A stretch of DNA of 64,000 bases from NCBI GenBank assembly GCA_028023455.1, contig JAQFVV010000001.1:20581611-20645610 (forward strand), in the 5' to 3' direction. Below the pieces are notes generated by a model. The model did no database searches. It saw nothing but the letters and a program-made list of their open reading frames with translations, and was not told the DNA's origin. Shown here piece by piece: positions 45,501-58,043 of the stretch. The position numbers were made by a program, and so were the translations under genes. The DNA comes from Epiperipatus broadwayi (Eukaryota; Onychophora; Udeonychophora; Euonychophora; Peripatidae). The number at the start of each line of letters is the position of its first letter. Position 1 is the first letter of the stretch.

Positions 45501-45899
45501 ATAAAATGGAAGGAGAAATTTTAAACACTCCCCTAAGATTTTAAATAACATCTACAATGATAAAATAAAGTGATCAAATAAGAATTGATCTCTATTTATT
45601 CATTAATGTAATCTCTAAATAATTAAACATTTAAAAAAATCTGTTAGATTTAAACCATTTTCTATTTGAATCTTCAAGTTAAATCTTGAACATACAAAAA
45701 AAAAATTAAATATTTAAAAACATCAGGTCGTGTTAACTTATATCATCAGATAAGAGCTTAAATAATAAAAACAAAATGAATCTCTCTGACCTTTTCACTG
45801 TGTGAATCCTATCATACCCATATATATATATATTATTTACCTATGTTTTCTCTAAAATAAAATGTAAACTCTCCTTTTTTTTTAACAAATATATATATA

Positions 45900-46520
45900 C
45901 CACCTAAGTGAAAGTCTGTCCATTTTCACTCACTATCCACAGATCCATAACTTCTGGTTCTTTATTTCCAATCCTTAGGCTTAGAGATGGTTTTCCTTTA
46001 AGTAGAAAAGATAAACGTGAATAGTATGAATCCAATTGTTTTCATGTCTAAATTCCAATATTTTTTTTAAACATATAAATGTATCCACCTATTTAAAATG
46101 ATAGATATTTATTCGATGCAACATTACACCTTACTGGCTTTAATTTTCCTTTTTCATTAACAATAATGTGCAAAGAGAATTACTTTAATGGCACAATCCA
46201 GTTATAATCAAATGAAGAATAAATACTAGCCCTTTTCAAATTACAAAAGTGAAGTTTAAATGCCTAATATCATGCATAAGTTGAGTTAATCAATCTTGTA
46301 AAATTCCTTGATCTAAAATATGACATCCATAGACATATAATGGGGTTTATATCCATCACAAATAAATAAATGCAATTCTGGATTTTTAACAATGGAATAT
46401 CTTTATATAGCTGACCTACAATACAATGCATTTTGATGGATTTTTCTTTCACATTCTTGCCATTTCCCCTGGAATTTCATCAGCAAGCTGCCCCAATTGA
46501 ATGGGCAGATAGTTAAAAAA
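45900..46520 (-). pseudogene. Decayed protein-coding tract, unknown family
   Basis: On the minus strand one protein sense can be followed through three frames over about 600 bp. It runs PIQLGQLADEIPGEMARM, MHCIVGQLYKDIPLL, NPELHLFICDGYKPHYMSMD, LTQLMHDIRHLNFTFVI, ASIYSSFDYNWIVPL, NEKGKLKPVRCNV and SLSLRIGNKEPEVMDLWIV, then SENGQTFT. Composition is protein-like throughout and frames change at short A/T runs, as expected for a decayed ORF rather than spliced exons. I do not recognise it. The closing LW-V-S-x-x-G-x-T pattern suggests a transposon-borne gene, but that is a guess. Confidence 0.45.
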
Positions 46521-46800
46521 ATTATTCTTCCATGGTTTTATAAAATAATCACCTAAACACTAAAAATTAATAAATTTTTAAAGACAGATCTAAAATATCT
46601 GTTGTAGGAAATGACAAAATTATAAGAACCCAAATTAGTCTCTCTTCTATTTATAAAATAATCTTGATGATGTTATTGTTGTCACAACAAATGTTAAATA
46701 TGACTCAATGATGAAAGAAAGTGTTCAAGAAAATTTGCCTCCAATTAATAAGTGAAGTGGAGATTTTAAAATAATTGGATACAGTAAAAATAAAATACTG

Positions 46801-46915
46801 TTTTTTCTTTTTTGTTTTTTTTAAGTGTCATAGCATCGGCCAGGACACGAACCCACAACCCGAGCAACTGCCTGCAAGTGCAAGGCAGTCACGCTGACCT
46901 CTCAGCCACCAATGC
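46801..46915 (-). mobile_element. tRNA-derived SINE, copy 3
   Basis: Minus-strand copy with A box GTGGCTGAGAGG, a diverged B-box region (GGGTTGTGGGTTCGTGTCC) and an A-rich tail seen as T runs at 46801-46820. It has a small insertion in the anticodon arm. Flanks give no clear duplication. Confidence 0.8.
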
Positions 46916-48660
46916 AATGGATATAAATATTTTTATCTATATTTTATGAAAAACATATATGAAACATAAATCATTTAATTTTATAATAGGTGTTGCTATA
47001 GTGACTGCAATAACAGAAATTGAAATGTATAATACTTAATTCTCTTCAAGTGACTTCTTTATGATCCACTTAACTATTTCGAAAATCTATTTATTTTTTC
47101 ACCTGTTTATTTTTTTTCTGAGATTGGTTACAACAGACTGATAAGTTGATGCTAAATGTTAATAATAAATAAGAATGTTATTTGAATAGTATAGTTGCTA
47201 TAGTTATCTGGTTAATATTAATATTTCAACATCTTAATATTTCAACATCTCCATTATCCATAGATCAAGTGAAATAAAAATTAAACAAGATCAACAAACA
47301 TCTTTACTTTTTTAAATACTGTGATATACATCAATCTGGTTACTTACAATATCTTGATATTGAACATCTAAGTATATTCTTTCTATACATGAATAACACA
47401 CTAATAATTACATATTAAACACAAGCATGATAAAATATATATTATAATTTAAATTTTCAATAAATTACATTAAAATTATTTATTATACTGTAATTTTACA
47501 TGCAGCACAATTTTATTGCACACATAAAAACACTATCCATATCTTACATATATTTTTTATGACAAAATTTTCACTAATTATTTCATTACTTAATATTGTA
47601 ATTTTAATCTTAGGACTATTTTATACATCTACTTTTATAAAGTATTTTAATTATAATTTGTTAAAAACTTTATTATTTATTTTACAATATAAATATGAGG
47701 ACTGATTTGTGTGACTACATATATACACTATAAAATATAATCTATATATAAGTTGATTTTACTAATTCATTTTTAAGGATTTCAAAATAAATATGTTCAA
47801 AAGCGAAAAATGAAATAACTTAGCTCTTTAACTAGTTTAAAATAAAATTTCAAAACAAATTCTATATTTGAATACAATATTCACATAAATAAAAGAATGG
47901 TATTAAAAAAATAATCAATTGCAATTACCATATTTGCAAAGTTGTTCCAAAGTTTAAAATAAAGAACATCTTATTTCCTATTGATTGTATATTTTCTCAA
48001 AAAAATGTTTTAAAAAAATCTAATTCTTTGAGTTTTTAAAAAAAAAAAGTTAAAAACTCTTGAAAGTTTCCCTTTCTTGGACTTTTGTTAATAATAAATA
48101 TTTATAAACGAATTATTTTTAAATGATAAAAAAAAAAATGTTTTTCGTCTATTTATAGCTTTACAATTAATAGAAACATCTTTAAAAAATTTACTGAGGA
48201 CAAGATAAAAAATATTAATTTGAAATACAGTCGGATATATCAAAAAAACAAAGTTTTTATTGATCTAAGTTTATATTTCTAATTAGTTTCACTTTTTAAT
48301 TCAATAAAAGATATAAGTGTATCTTAATGAAATAGTTAAAAATAGTTACAGTTGATGGAAGTATTTATGACAAGTTGACAAGCAACAAAAAAAAATAGAC
48401 CATTGATATTTATTTAGTTAATATTTTGATATATATAAAAAGTGCAATTGGTAATTATCTTTTACAAATTAATAAATAAAAAACAATTCAATTTGTAAAT
48501 GTAAAATCGTTTACAGACAAATATTTAAAATTAATTAAATACTCTCCATAAAAGAATTAGACAATATAGGAAATATTAAAAAAAATGTGAGCACTATTTA
48601 ACACAAGCCATTAATGAAATTAAATTAATCAGTATATATATAAATAATCATATGGTTTAT
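46916..48660. other. AT-rich stretch, nothing recognised
   Basis: No supported feature. Confidence 0.5.
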
Positions 48661-48669
48661 TGTCAAGAG

Positions 48670-48755
48670 TAGTAACAAAGCTGGAACTGTAATCCATAGA
48701 TCTTGAGCTTCAGAGTCATCACTCTTCCATTGCATTAAACCAGAGAATATATAAT
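48670..48755 (-). repeat. Possible tRNA-like relic (tRNA-Gln type)
   Basis: The minus strand reads GCAATGGAAGAGTGATGACT, then CTGAAGCTCAAGATC, then GGATTACAGTTCC: a weak A box, a CTG-containing anticodon-loop-like region and a degenerate B box in the right order. There is no tail and no target duplication. Confidence 0.2.
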
Positions 48756-48819
48756 TTTCATGTTTTCACATTGTTTATGATTATGTGTAAAGTATCATCT
48801 AATATATTCCATAAAAAGC

Positions 48820-49015
48820 TGAGAGAGATGGCATTTCAACAAATGAAGCTACTATAATTGGGTAATAAAGAATAAGAAATAGATTAGCTTATTGGTATAA
48901 AAGGAATTTGAGAAAATGAACGATTAAGTTGGTCTTAGAATTTTTAGACATGTGACCTGTGAACAGAAACTTCTGACTAATTTAAGAAAAAGCCATTTCA
49001 CATCACATCATTTAA
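48820..49015 (+). pseudogene. 3' end fragment of the 11.6-13.8 kb LINE family
   Basis: The tract ends in AAGAAAAAGCCATTTCACATCACATCATT, parallel to the AAGGAGAAGTCACAGTACATCACATCACATC end at 13750-13790. The preceding residues (KLVLEFLDM) fit the family's C-terminal pattern. It is 5'-truncated, as is usual for LINEs. Confidence 0.5.
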
Positions 49016-49407
49016 AAATAAATGGACTTTTTTCTCAATAAAAAAAATTAAAGCAAATTGAAAGTGTTTATAAGGCTATTATATATAGATGCAAATAGAT
49101 TGATAAAAATAGTATTTACCTTTAAGTAAAAATATCAACAAACGTGGTAAGCTAGAAAATAGTATAAATGCATAATTATGACATGTTAGAATGCAGAACA
49201 GATAAATTAGTAGAAATAATACAAGAGCAATTCCCACTCTAGTATAATCTGACATAAGCTTGAGTAAGCAATAATTACCAGATGCTTATAAAATTTCTAT
49301 TCTAGTATTTGAATTTCATTCTCATATCAGTTTTTGATTTTTGCATTTAACAATGAGTTCTGGAATTTAAAGTTGGAAGTAATGCAGATATTTGTCCAGC
49401 AACTCCT

Positions 49408-50660
49408 TTAATTCCATTTTACTTGTCTAGCAATTATTACAATTATTATTAAAGTGAATAAATGAATCATTATTAACTTAAATAATGTCCTTTTCATCAC
49501 ATATATTTGAGATTCCATCACATTGATTTGTTCTTTTCTCTCATCATATTTCTGCCTATAGAATATAACAAAGGCTGGTCTACAATTTTCAGACGTAGTG
49601 GTTCTACTTTCTACAAACTTTCTTCTAATATCAATGATGTCTTTGTTAAAATCATATTTGAATTCTATAATATGGTATTTCAATCTTTCCAATTTTATCT
49701 AATACATTTTAAACCAATTTACTAGTAATGACAGTATCTTCTAATAGCTTTATTAAGAAAAAATAATCCTGGTGAGTGATTTGAATCATATGAATCAGTA
49801 CTTTCTTTTTACTGGTTTTGATTATATCATACCAATCATCTGGTCATAAAATATTTGTTATTTTTTTTCATGTGATTCAATAAAAGTTGAGTCAGTAGGC
49901 AAATAATTATATTCATTTACCAAAAATTTCATTTCAATTGGCTCAGATCTTATTTCTGCTTTTTGAGTGAATTTCAATCAACGTAAGTCAGTTTTGACAT
50001 TCTATTTTATCTGGTGCATGAATAGATTATTACTTTTTCAAAATTTTAAGTATAAATCTTTTTATACTTTATTAGGCATGATAAAATTTCTTGAGAATCA
50101 TGAAATCTTTCCATCTCTGGCCAAATGAACATATGGCTTATATTTTTATTGAAATCATGTCAACCAAAGTTATAGATATATATACATTTCATTTATAAAT
50201 CAAAAGTAATTAAAAAAATTTCTTGGGATGTTGCTATTCGATTTGCAACCATATTATTATAAGTCTATTCAGTTCTTATAAATGATCATCATTTTCAAGT
50301 TTTGCCATCTGAATTCCCTCACTATCCAAAGACTGAACTTTTATTCTCAAAGAATCACAACTTTGTATGTCTTTTCTTGAAATGTAAATTAAATTTAGTG
50401 AAGATATTATTTTTCTTTCATAGATACTATACTTTCTGCTTCACATTGTAGCAATGTACATTTCATATATTTTCTTAATATTTAGGCCTGGATTTAAATA
50501 TTTTCATCTTGGATTGTGAGTTTTTGTGTAGTTGCTAGTGTATATCAAAAATAAGTTTCTACTTTATAATGTGTGAAACATATTGATTGTGACAATCAAT
50601 CTAAGACAAAACTTGTTCTTTATAACAACTATCACATATTTGATAAATATCCTTAAAATA
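49408..50660 (-). pseudogene. Decayed DDE-type transposase-like ORF
   Basis: On the minus strand, order and style match an unnamed invertebrate transposase family. CDSCYKEQ is a metal-binding start (about 50625), followed by a charged L/H-rich linker. FIWPEMERFHDSQEILSCLI follows (about 50130-50070), then FEKVIIYSCT (family: IIYSD-x-CGGQN). Next come KFLVNEYNYLPTDSTF (family: FLVPGHS-LP-D) and DWYDIIKT with HQDYFFLNKAI. The catalytic Asp in IIYSD and the GH are lost. The last 94 codons (49692-49408) are open. Frameshifts and stops throughout. Family membership is from memory of the pattern. Confidence 0.45.
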
Positions 50661-53600
50661 TTTTTTTGCAGACAGAAATATCAGTTTGTCTGTTTTTTCA
50701 AAAATAATATGAAGGAAAGTAATATCAGGGTTTTACTGTTATTGTGTGGACACTTTCTTTTTATTTCCTTAACTTTAATACAACCTCTTACAAAAATATT
50801 TTATTCAAATTGACTTTTTTAATTACATAATTTCTTTATCACTATTTCTCTTTTATCAGAAGTAAGTTTTTCATTACATTTGATGATATTGATATATTAT
50901 ATCTACAAATATTTTTGCAGTTATTAAATTTCTTCTCCTATTTCTGTATTTCAGGACTATGTGACAAAATTACAACTTCTTTTCTATCTAATCAAATTAT
51001 TTATTATAATATTTTCAGTGTTATAATCAAATGATAAGTTCAAACAAATTCATCAATATTTCCTGGCTATCAGACATACATTGTATTGAAGAACCATCTG
51101 ATTATTACTATTCTCATCCATTTTGATACAATGGATTTTTTTTTTCTGAAAAACAATTGACAATGAAATAAAAATAATTTTTCAATAATTTGAAAATACT
51201 TGCAGTTCAACTGTAACTAATTATTTTATCTATTTTAATAATGAGACAATTGTTCAGTGTTGCAGTTATTATCTAATACATACCATTGTATTAAAAAATT
51301 ACTTAACTAAATTCTTATATAAATGTTTAAATTGCATTACTACAATGATTTACATGAGAGTAAGGAGTTAATCATATTAGCTTCTGAAATAAATTATCTA
51401 TTATTCAATGGTCAAAAATTTTGTCATTTAGTCTTAAACCTAATTATTAAGAAAATTTATTTTGAATATAAAGAGTCAAACTTTTGTTATTAAAACTTTT
51501 AAAAAAAATCAAAAGTGGAGTTAATCTATTTGGCTTGTGAATAGCTCATATAACAGACTTCCTAAAAATATATTTTATGATGGATGTAATCATTGATTTC
51601 ATAGAAAAAGCAGACAGTGTTTTCTTTCAAAATATCTCAAAGATACTTTGAGTAAGTGAAATATCAATTGCTTTCAATGTGAAAGTAAGTTTTAAAAAGA
51701 GAATCCAATGCAAAATTATAATTAAGCAAGATGTTGAAAACTTTCATAAAGTATTAAAAGTTAGGATTTTAAAATAATAAACATACTAAAAACAACAACA
51801 TATGATACATGAAGTTGTATTTGAGCATATGGACAGTTTGTATAGCATTATCAAAACTCATTTTTAACTTTTTTGTTTTTTATTTTTATTTGGAAATAAG
51901 CTACCAATAATTATTTGTCATTGCTACTGATGATAATATACAATAATCTTTCAAAACATTTTTGTGCTGTTAAATGTATTATATAAAGTGTTTATATAAT
52001 ATCAATTTATATTTCATCTTCTAAATATTTTCAATAATTCACTGATAAATCACTTTTCAGTTTATTAAACTTTTCAAATTTGGTAATTGATTTGCTATAT
52101 TATTAGGAATCAATATTTTTTTAATTAAAATAATCATATCTTTATCCTTATTTTTGATTGCCACTAACACCAATTTCTGCCATAACTTTAATATATAGTG
52201 ATGATTCTCTCATAATTGAATTGAACTCAACTCATATTAGTTTATCTACATTAAGCTTATTTAATTTTAGTTGTATTAAGAATAACAGAATATTTTATTA
52301 AATGTATTTTATAAAGCCATACAGTATGTATAGATTAATGATTAACAGTCAAATTATTGAAATGTACCTGCCTAGATCATATCACATGGCATAAATGCAT
52401 ATAAAGACTATTAAATACATGCATATGAAAGTAGATTTTCATATTTTTGTGTGTGTATATATATATTGAAGCTGATATCCTCAATGCAAACAAATTAGCA
52501 AAAGAAGAAATAATTATAAAAATAAAATAAAATAATAGAAAACAAAATATGAGCAAAGTTATTTATTTAGTTATCCCAGTAATAAACTCATTGTATCTTA
52601 TTACATATATAAGAAAATAATGGTTCTAAAAAAGGTAAACCAGATCTCCTATCTCAATTATTAATGGTAAAACTGAATGTAGGATGAATGAAGATGTACA
52701 TATGGATGTTGAATAAAAATAAATATGCAACACATACACACTTAGATCGATATATTAATTTTTGGACACAAAAATACTTCTAGTAAAAATTATAAGTTTA
52801 GTAAATAAAAGAAATAGTAATAATAATAAATAATTTTGATCAATTATTTTTTAAAATATATAAATAAAGTATTGACCTTTGAAATGTATTTATGGAACAA
52901 AATAATCAGATATAATCAGATAAATTATATATTCTAAAATAGAAAAAAAAAGACTTTGAAGTGATAAAACCAACATAAAATTTGTTCTCTAGAATTGATA
53001 AAATATATATATTTTTAGTTATTTGGATAGCTAAAAAGGAAAAAAGTGGGAAAAGATGGTCTTCCTTTTTATCGACTTCATTTCTAAGTAACTGGGGAAA
53101 TAATTTAAAATTCAAATCTCTCTTTCATGACAGATCTATTGCTGAAATAATTTCAAACCAAATAAAAAAATTTGTGATCAAAACAATACTATTAATGTAT
53201 TAAATAATATCTGTGAAGCATCGTCTATGGATCACGATGGGCCCAAAGAAAAAAGATATCCGATTGGGAAAAAATAACCACCAATAGTCATTAAAAAAAA
53301 TAGTATAATGTAAACAGTAACTTGTTTTGTTATTTTATTTGATTGTTATTGCAATAATTATAACATAAAAAAGAAAATTTTCATTACATTTTATTTTACT
53401 TAATAGTTTATAATTAAAAAAATATATACGCAAATCTAAATCCAATGTCCTATTAATACATAGTTTAATGCACATATCAGAAGAGTTAACTAAATAATAT
53501 TCTTACAATAAATTGTATTTTATGAAGTTGAGTAGATATATTAATTTTATTTTTTTAATAAACAACTGTTGTGGCTTTAATCAAGGAAAGTATAGTTAAT

Positions 53601-53935
53601 GCTATACTAAATCTTATGATAGAGGAGTATCTTGAATATTTAATTTACAAGATGAATAGATGTGTTAATGCTACTACTATGTATACTTGAAAGATAAATA
53701 TTTTATGCATATGTTAACAATGGTATATTTTGTTATAATAAAGCAATAAGTGAACAGGTTGGTATTTACTTTATATTTTCACAGAATTTTTTGCACTGTA
53801 AATAGGATTTCTGAGAGATAGTTCATTTAAAATCTCTATTCAACATTTTTTCCAAATTTTCTGAAGTAAAACCCTTGCACAAACCCATATTACATATACA
53901 TCTATGATGAATATTGGGGATATATGATTTAGATG
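50661..53935. other. AT-rich stretch, nothing recognised
   Basis: Several 60-76-codon frames (for example 50583-50813, 52906-53115, 52982-53203) have chance-like composition. Confidence 0.5.
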
Positions 53936-53947
53936 TGAGTTAATGTT

Positions 53948-54052
53948 TTTTTTTTCATATGTCAAAGCATTGGCTGGGAACCGAACCCGCGACAACCGTC
54001 TGCAAGCAACTGCTTGCTTGCAAGGCAGCTGCACTGACCTCTTGGCTACCGA
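53948..54052 (-). mobile_element. tRNA-derived SINE, copy 4
   Basis: Minus-strand copy with a B-box region GGGTTCGGTTCCCAGCC and the tail T run at 53946-53955. The near-exact 12-bp flank TGAGTTAATGTT (53936-53947) / TGAGTTATTGTT (53053 offset within 54053-54064) supports retroposition. A duplicated GCTT segment lies in the anticodon arm. Confidence 0.85.
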
Positions 54053-54064
54053 TGAGTTATTGTT

Positions 54065-54723
54065 CTACAAATATGCATAAATTCAAATATTGAAGCATAA
54101 AATTTCTCTTCAATTCATACAAAATAAATTTCAATGTATTTGGAAGATTTAACAAAGTTTTGGAATAACACTTAAATTAAAATTTTAAAAATTATCAAAT
54201 ATCATGTATTTATTTAGTTATTTATTCACTTTGTTATTATTGTTTGAAATTTGTTTTTGATTAAATATCAAGGCAATTTTTGATTCTTATATATTATTTA
54301 TTTGAGAATACTTCTGTAATAACATATTGTTTTAATTACCTATTTGGTTCTCATTTTCATTCATTCATTTATTTATTTTACTTTGATTTGGATAAATAAT
54401 TGTGAATATTAGCTGTTCTGATGGGTTACAACACAATTTTATTATATGCACTATTTATTATTATTCACATAATAATTTATATTTGTCTCATAGCTTATAT
54501 TCTTGTGTGTTTATCACAATGGCTTAATATACCAAAGTTGGGACATTGAGCAGGGACATATATTAGGAAAATATCCAATTTATAAGGCACTCATAAAATA
54601 TAAATATTGTGAATTGGATTAGATAATTGAGCTTTAATTTATATATCAAATGTTTTAATGTTCATTTTCCTACTATAGAAAATAAGCTAATTACAATACA
54701 CTTTCCTCGTGTATATATATGTT
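54065..54723. other. AT-rich stretch, nothing recognised
   Basis: No supported feature. Confidence 0.5.
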
Positions 54724-54840
54724 AATGTAAAATAATATTCATACAGAGTTTAAATAATGTAAAATATCAAAAATATACTTGGTACAATAAATAATATTAA
54801 AATTTTATATTCAAATTTTGTATGAATATTATTTTACATT
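54724..54840. repeat. Perfect 21-bp inverted repeat
   Basis: Arms 54724-54744 (AATGTAAAATAATATTCATAC) and 54820-54840 are exact reverse complements around a 75-nt AT spacer. It may be a tiny MITE. Confidence 0.8.
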
Positions 54841-54890
54841 TATATTTAGAATGGCAGAATATGGAAATGTTATTATATATATTTATATAT

Positions 54891-55076
54891 AATATTCAAA
54901 TCAATATATAAATCAAAATACAGTAAAATTCACATAAATTATATTATTTTAGAAGTACTTTTGACTACACATCTTGTAGTCTTTATCAAGATGTATAGTC
55001 GAAAGTACTTCTATAATAATATAATTTATGTGAATTTTACTATATATTGATATATATATATATTGATTTGAATATT
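54891..55076. mobile_element. Palindromic MITE-like element, 186 bp
   Basis: Arms 54891-54976 and 54987-55076 are inverted with few mismatches, containing AATTCACATAAATTATATTA and AGAAGTACTTTTGACTAC. The centre is TAGTCTTTAT. It lies in TA-rich flanks, so a TA target duplication cannot be proved. Confidence 0.8.
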
Positions 55077-55611
55077 ACATATATTGTGGAACAAATAGAC
55101 ATCAAACTTAACTTATTACATATATATATATATATAAATGCCTAATCTATTGAATCTTGCTCAATCTTACCATTACAATATACATATATGTCAAATAAGA
55201 GCATATATCTGTACTAATCTAAATGTCTTTATGAAAATCTAGAATAGAAGTTTTCATCTTTTAAATAGATTAGCATAAACTAGAAATATTACATGACTTA
55301 CAACTAAATAGCAATGTCAATGATATCTATTAAAAATAAAACAGTACTGATATTTTTATTTAACTCTACATGTACTCTATGTAAAATCATCCAATGCATT
55401 ATAAAAAAAGTGACTTATGGATGTAATGGATAAGATTATCTTTCAGCAATTGCAATATGTTTTACATCAAGTATATTAATTATTATTTTATTTTTATAAA
55501 TATAAATATATAACTAGTAAAAAACATCAAAAAATTTTCTATGCATATGACATATAATATGTTGCTAATAATCCACATTAAAAGTTAATTTAAAGAATGA
55601 AAATTCAAATG
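55077..55611. other. AT-rich stretch, nothing recognised
   Basis: TA microsatellite near 55122-55138; otherwise featureless. Confidence 0.5.
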
Positions 55612-55619
55612 ATCTAACA

Positions 55620-56425
55620 CAGAGATGGGAAAATAGTGGCCCATGGTTCACATGTGGCCCAGTAAGAGTTTTTTGTGGTCCACCAAGACACTCAGAAAAA
55701 TCCACCTTCAACCAAAATTTCCTTCCTATGCATGACCAAAGATTCGTCTTGTATTTTCCACTAGAATGGCCATGTCAATATGCATGCGCAGTGTAGATAC
55801 GATGTGCAGTGCTTTTCCAGTTGATCTGGTTAATTTCAATTTTGTTTTTGCAACAGTAAATATATAAATTTCCAACTTTCATGAAACCATGAATTTTCTG
55901 AAAAAATATAAAATCAGTGATGAATGCCATGTGTCTAATGAAGAATGGACAAAGAAATATTTCTTTGGTAATACAGAGAATAAAGCAATGTGTTTATTGT
56001 ATCATGAAACAATAGCTGTATTTAAGGAGTACAATCTGAAACGACACCATGAAACAAAACATAGCAAATTTGGCTGCAAATTTTCCAAAGAAGAAAGCAA
56101 AATAAAAGCTGCAGAGTGTGTGGAAAAGCTGAAGAAGCAACAAATATTATTTATAAAGCAATCAACACTTCAAAATAGCGCTACAGAAGCAAGTTTCATG
56201 GTATTCTACAATCTTGCTAAATGCAACAAGTCTTTTTCTGATGGCGAGTTTATTAAGCAGTGTATTTAATTTAATTTATATTTATTGATTTTTATGGTAC
56301 AATTTATAGCTTTTCTGACATGCAAAGTTAATTAATAAATGCAATCATTTTAAAAGGTGCAGCCCTCCGCTAACCTCCACTTCCACAAAGTCCCCTCCCC
56401 GCGCCAAAACAATTGCCCACCTCTG
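55620..56425 (+). mobile_element. hAT element with partial BED-type ORF, 806 bp
   Basis: Termini CAGAGATGGGAAAATAGTGG and, on the other strand, CAGAGGTGGGCAATTGTTTT match the well-known hAT end CAGAGGTGGGCAA. An exact 8-bp target duplication ATCTAACA lies at 55612-55619 and 56426-56433. The single ORF is truncated, so this is an internally deleted, non-autonomous copy. Confidence 0.95.
55889..56269 (+). CDS. hAT transposase N-terminal fragment (BED-like finger), 126 aa
   Basis: An open frame from ATG resembling the start of hAT transposases of the GTF2IRD2/ZBED-related group: a short N-terminal helix, EEWTKKYFF, then a BED-like zinc finger (residues about 34-58) with MCLLYHETIAVFKEYNLKRH then HETKH. 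The second Cys of the usual CLLC is Tyr, so one zinc ligand is missing. A lysine-rich helix follows, then YNLAKCNKSFSDGEFIKQC, where the family continues into the catalytic core; here it stops at TAA. DNA binding is doubtful and catalysis impossible. The frame is intact, which suggests recent origin or chance preservation. Confidence 0.85.
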   Translation: MNFLKKYKISDECHVSNEEWTKKYFFGNTENKAMCLLYHETIAVFKEYNLKRHHETKHSKFGCKFSKEESKIKAAECVEKLKKQQILFIKQSTLQNSATEASFMVFYNLAKCNKSFSDGEFIKQCI

Positions 56426-56433
56426 ATCTAACA

Positions 56434-58043
56434 TATTCAAGAATATCCAATTTATATAAGCAAAGAGTAATAGTGCATGTCTTTGCCATTGTGTTTTAAT
56501 ATAAAGAGTATTTTAAAATATAAAAATTAAACAATTTAAAAAATAGTTTTGAATAATAAGCAAAATGATTTAAAGAAAGCCAGAAAATGCCTTTGATATA
56601 TGTTCCAAATAATCACAGTGCTAAAGTAAATAGTTTAAAACAAATTAATTTAAAAATATTAAAAAATATAAAAATACATTTTAAAAAGTTATAACATTTT
56701 GAGAGATGTATAAAAAAAATTTGCAAGATTTTTTGAAAAATAACAAAATTATTTGTAATTATAGGTGTTTTAAATAATTATTAGCCTATCTATAATTTAA
56801 TTTTAGTTGAGCAAACAGGATACTCTAACTCTTTAAAGAAGTTTTGAACAAATGATAACAAAAAAATATTTTCTTTTTTCACTCATAAGCAAACAAACGC
56901 CAATATATTTGCTATTTTTAACATTTGTATTCTACAAGTAAAAGTACAATTCAGATCATTAGTAAAAATTGCAATTCATAATGATAATTTTAAACAAATA
57001 ATTTTATTTTTATGCAAAAAAAATTACTAATAATTAAAATGCAGTTTTGAGTAATCTTTTATTCGACTTAATTATTTTTTTACAATAAATCTATTTTCAA
57101 ATCAACTTCTAATTTCAAACAGATAAATTGAAATGATTTAACTAACACATTTTGAGCTTTCCAACTATAAGTAATATTAGTTAGTGACTGTAGATGGAGA
57201 TTACATTGATTCAGAAGTCTAAGATGCAACCAAACTTCTGAAGGGTATATAAATAATCAATGTTTGGGAATATTGATGTACTTTCCATGTCATAATTGAG
57301 AATATCACTTGCAAAATATTACAGAAACTGAATTAATATTTTTATTTAACTATATCAGTGAAGACTATGAGACAAACTCAATCCAAAACTCTTCTATCTA
57401 TGAGGTAAAGAGAGATAGAAACAAATAATATGCAGAGGAAGCATCCAAAAAATAAAATAGTAAAACAAAAAAAATACTAACTTATAAGACCTTAAAAAAT
57501 ATATAATCAGAGTAGCTTAAGACTTAAATGTGAAAATAGAAACAAAATTAGTTGAAAAACAACAAGAAGATAAAGAGCATTAGAACAACTATATTTTACT
57601 TGAGGGCCATATTAACAAAGTAAACCAAGTAACAAAGCAGATATAAATTTAAAACTAAAATAGCACAAATGTATGCAGGGATTTAAGTTACAAAAGTAAC
57701 TTAAAAATAAAGATTTTGATGTTATAGCACCATAGTCACAAAAGATCCACAAAATGTAGATAAAATAACATACATATATACCATGTAAGAATATGTCTTC
57801 CCAAATATATATGTATAAATTAGAGACACATATTGATTAATTACTATTAATTGTTTATTTAATTATTTAGAATATTTTACTTTTAAAATAAATTTTTTAA
57901 AAAAATTATGAAGAAGGGTTTTTAGAATTATTCAATGCTGGAAATTGAGACAATTTGATATTTAATATTTGCATAGCATTACCAACTATACAAATTTTGT
58001 AGTGTATATTTGTAAAAACCAGAGTTAAAATTCCTGTTCTCAC
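56434..58043. other. AT-rich stretch, nothing recognised
   Basis: No supported feature. Confidence 0.5.

Noticed and set aside
45934-45995. A possible 62-bp exon ending at GTGAGT on the minus strand
   Set aside because: The protein sense continues on both sides without splicing, so it belongs to the decayed ORF at 45900-46520 and the donor is a chance match.
54950-55020. A second hammerhead-like arrangement (CTTGATAA, a stem, GTC-AAAA)
   Set aside because: The pairing is fully explained by the simple palindrome; the core bases deviate and no separate stem I can form.
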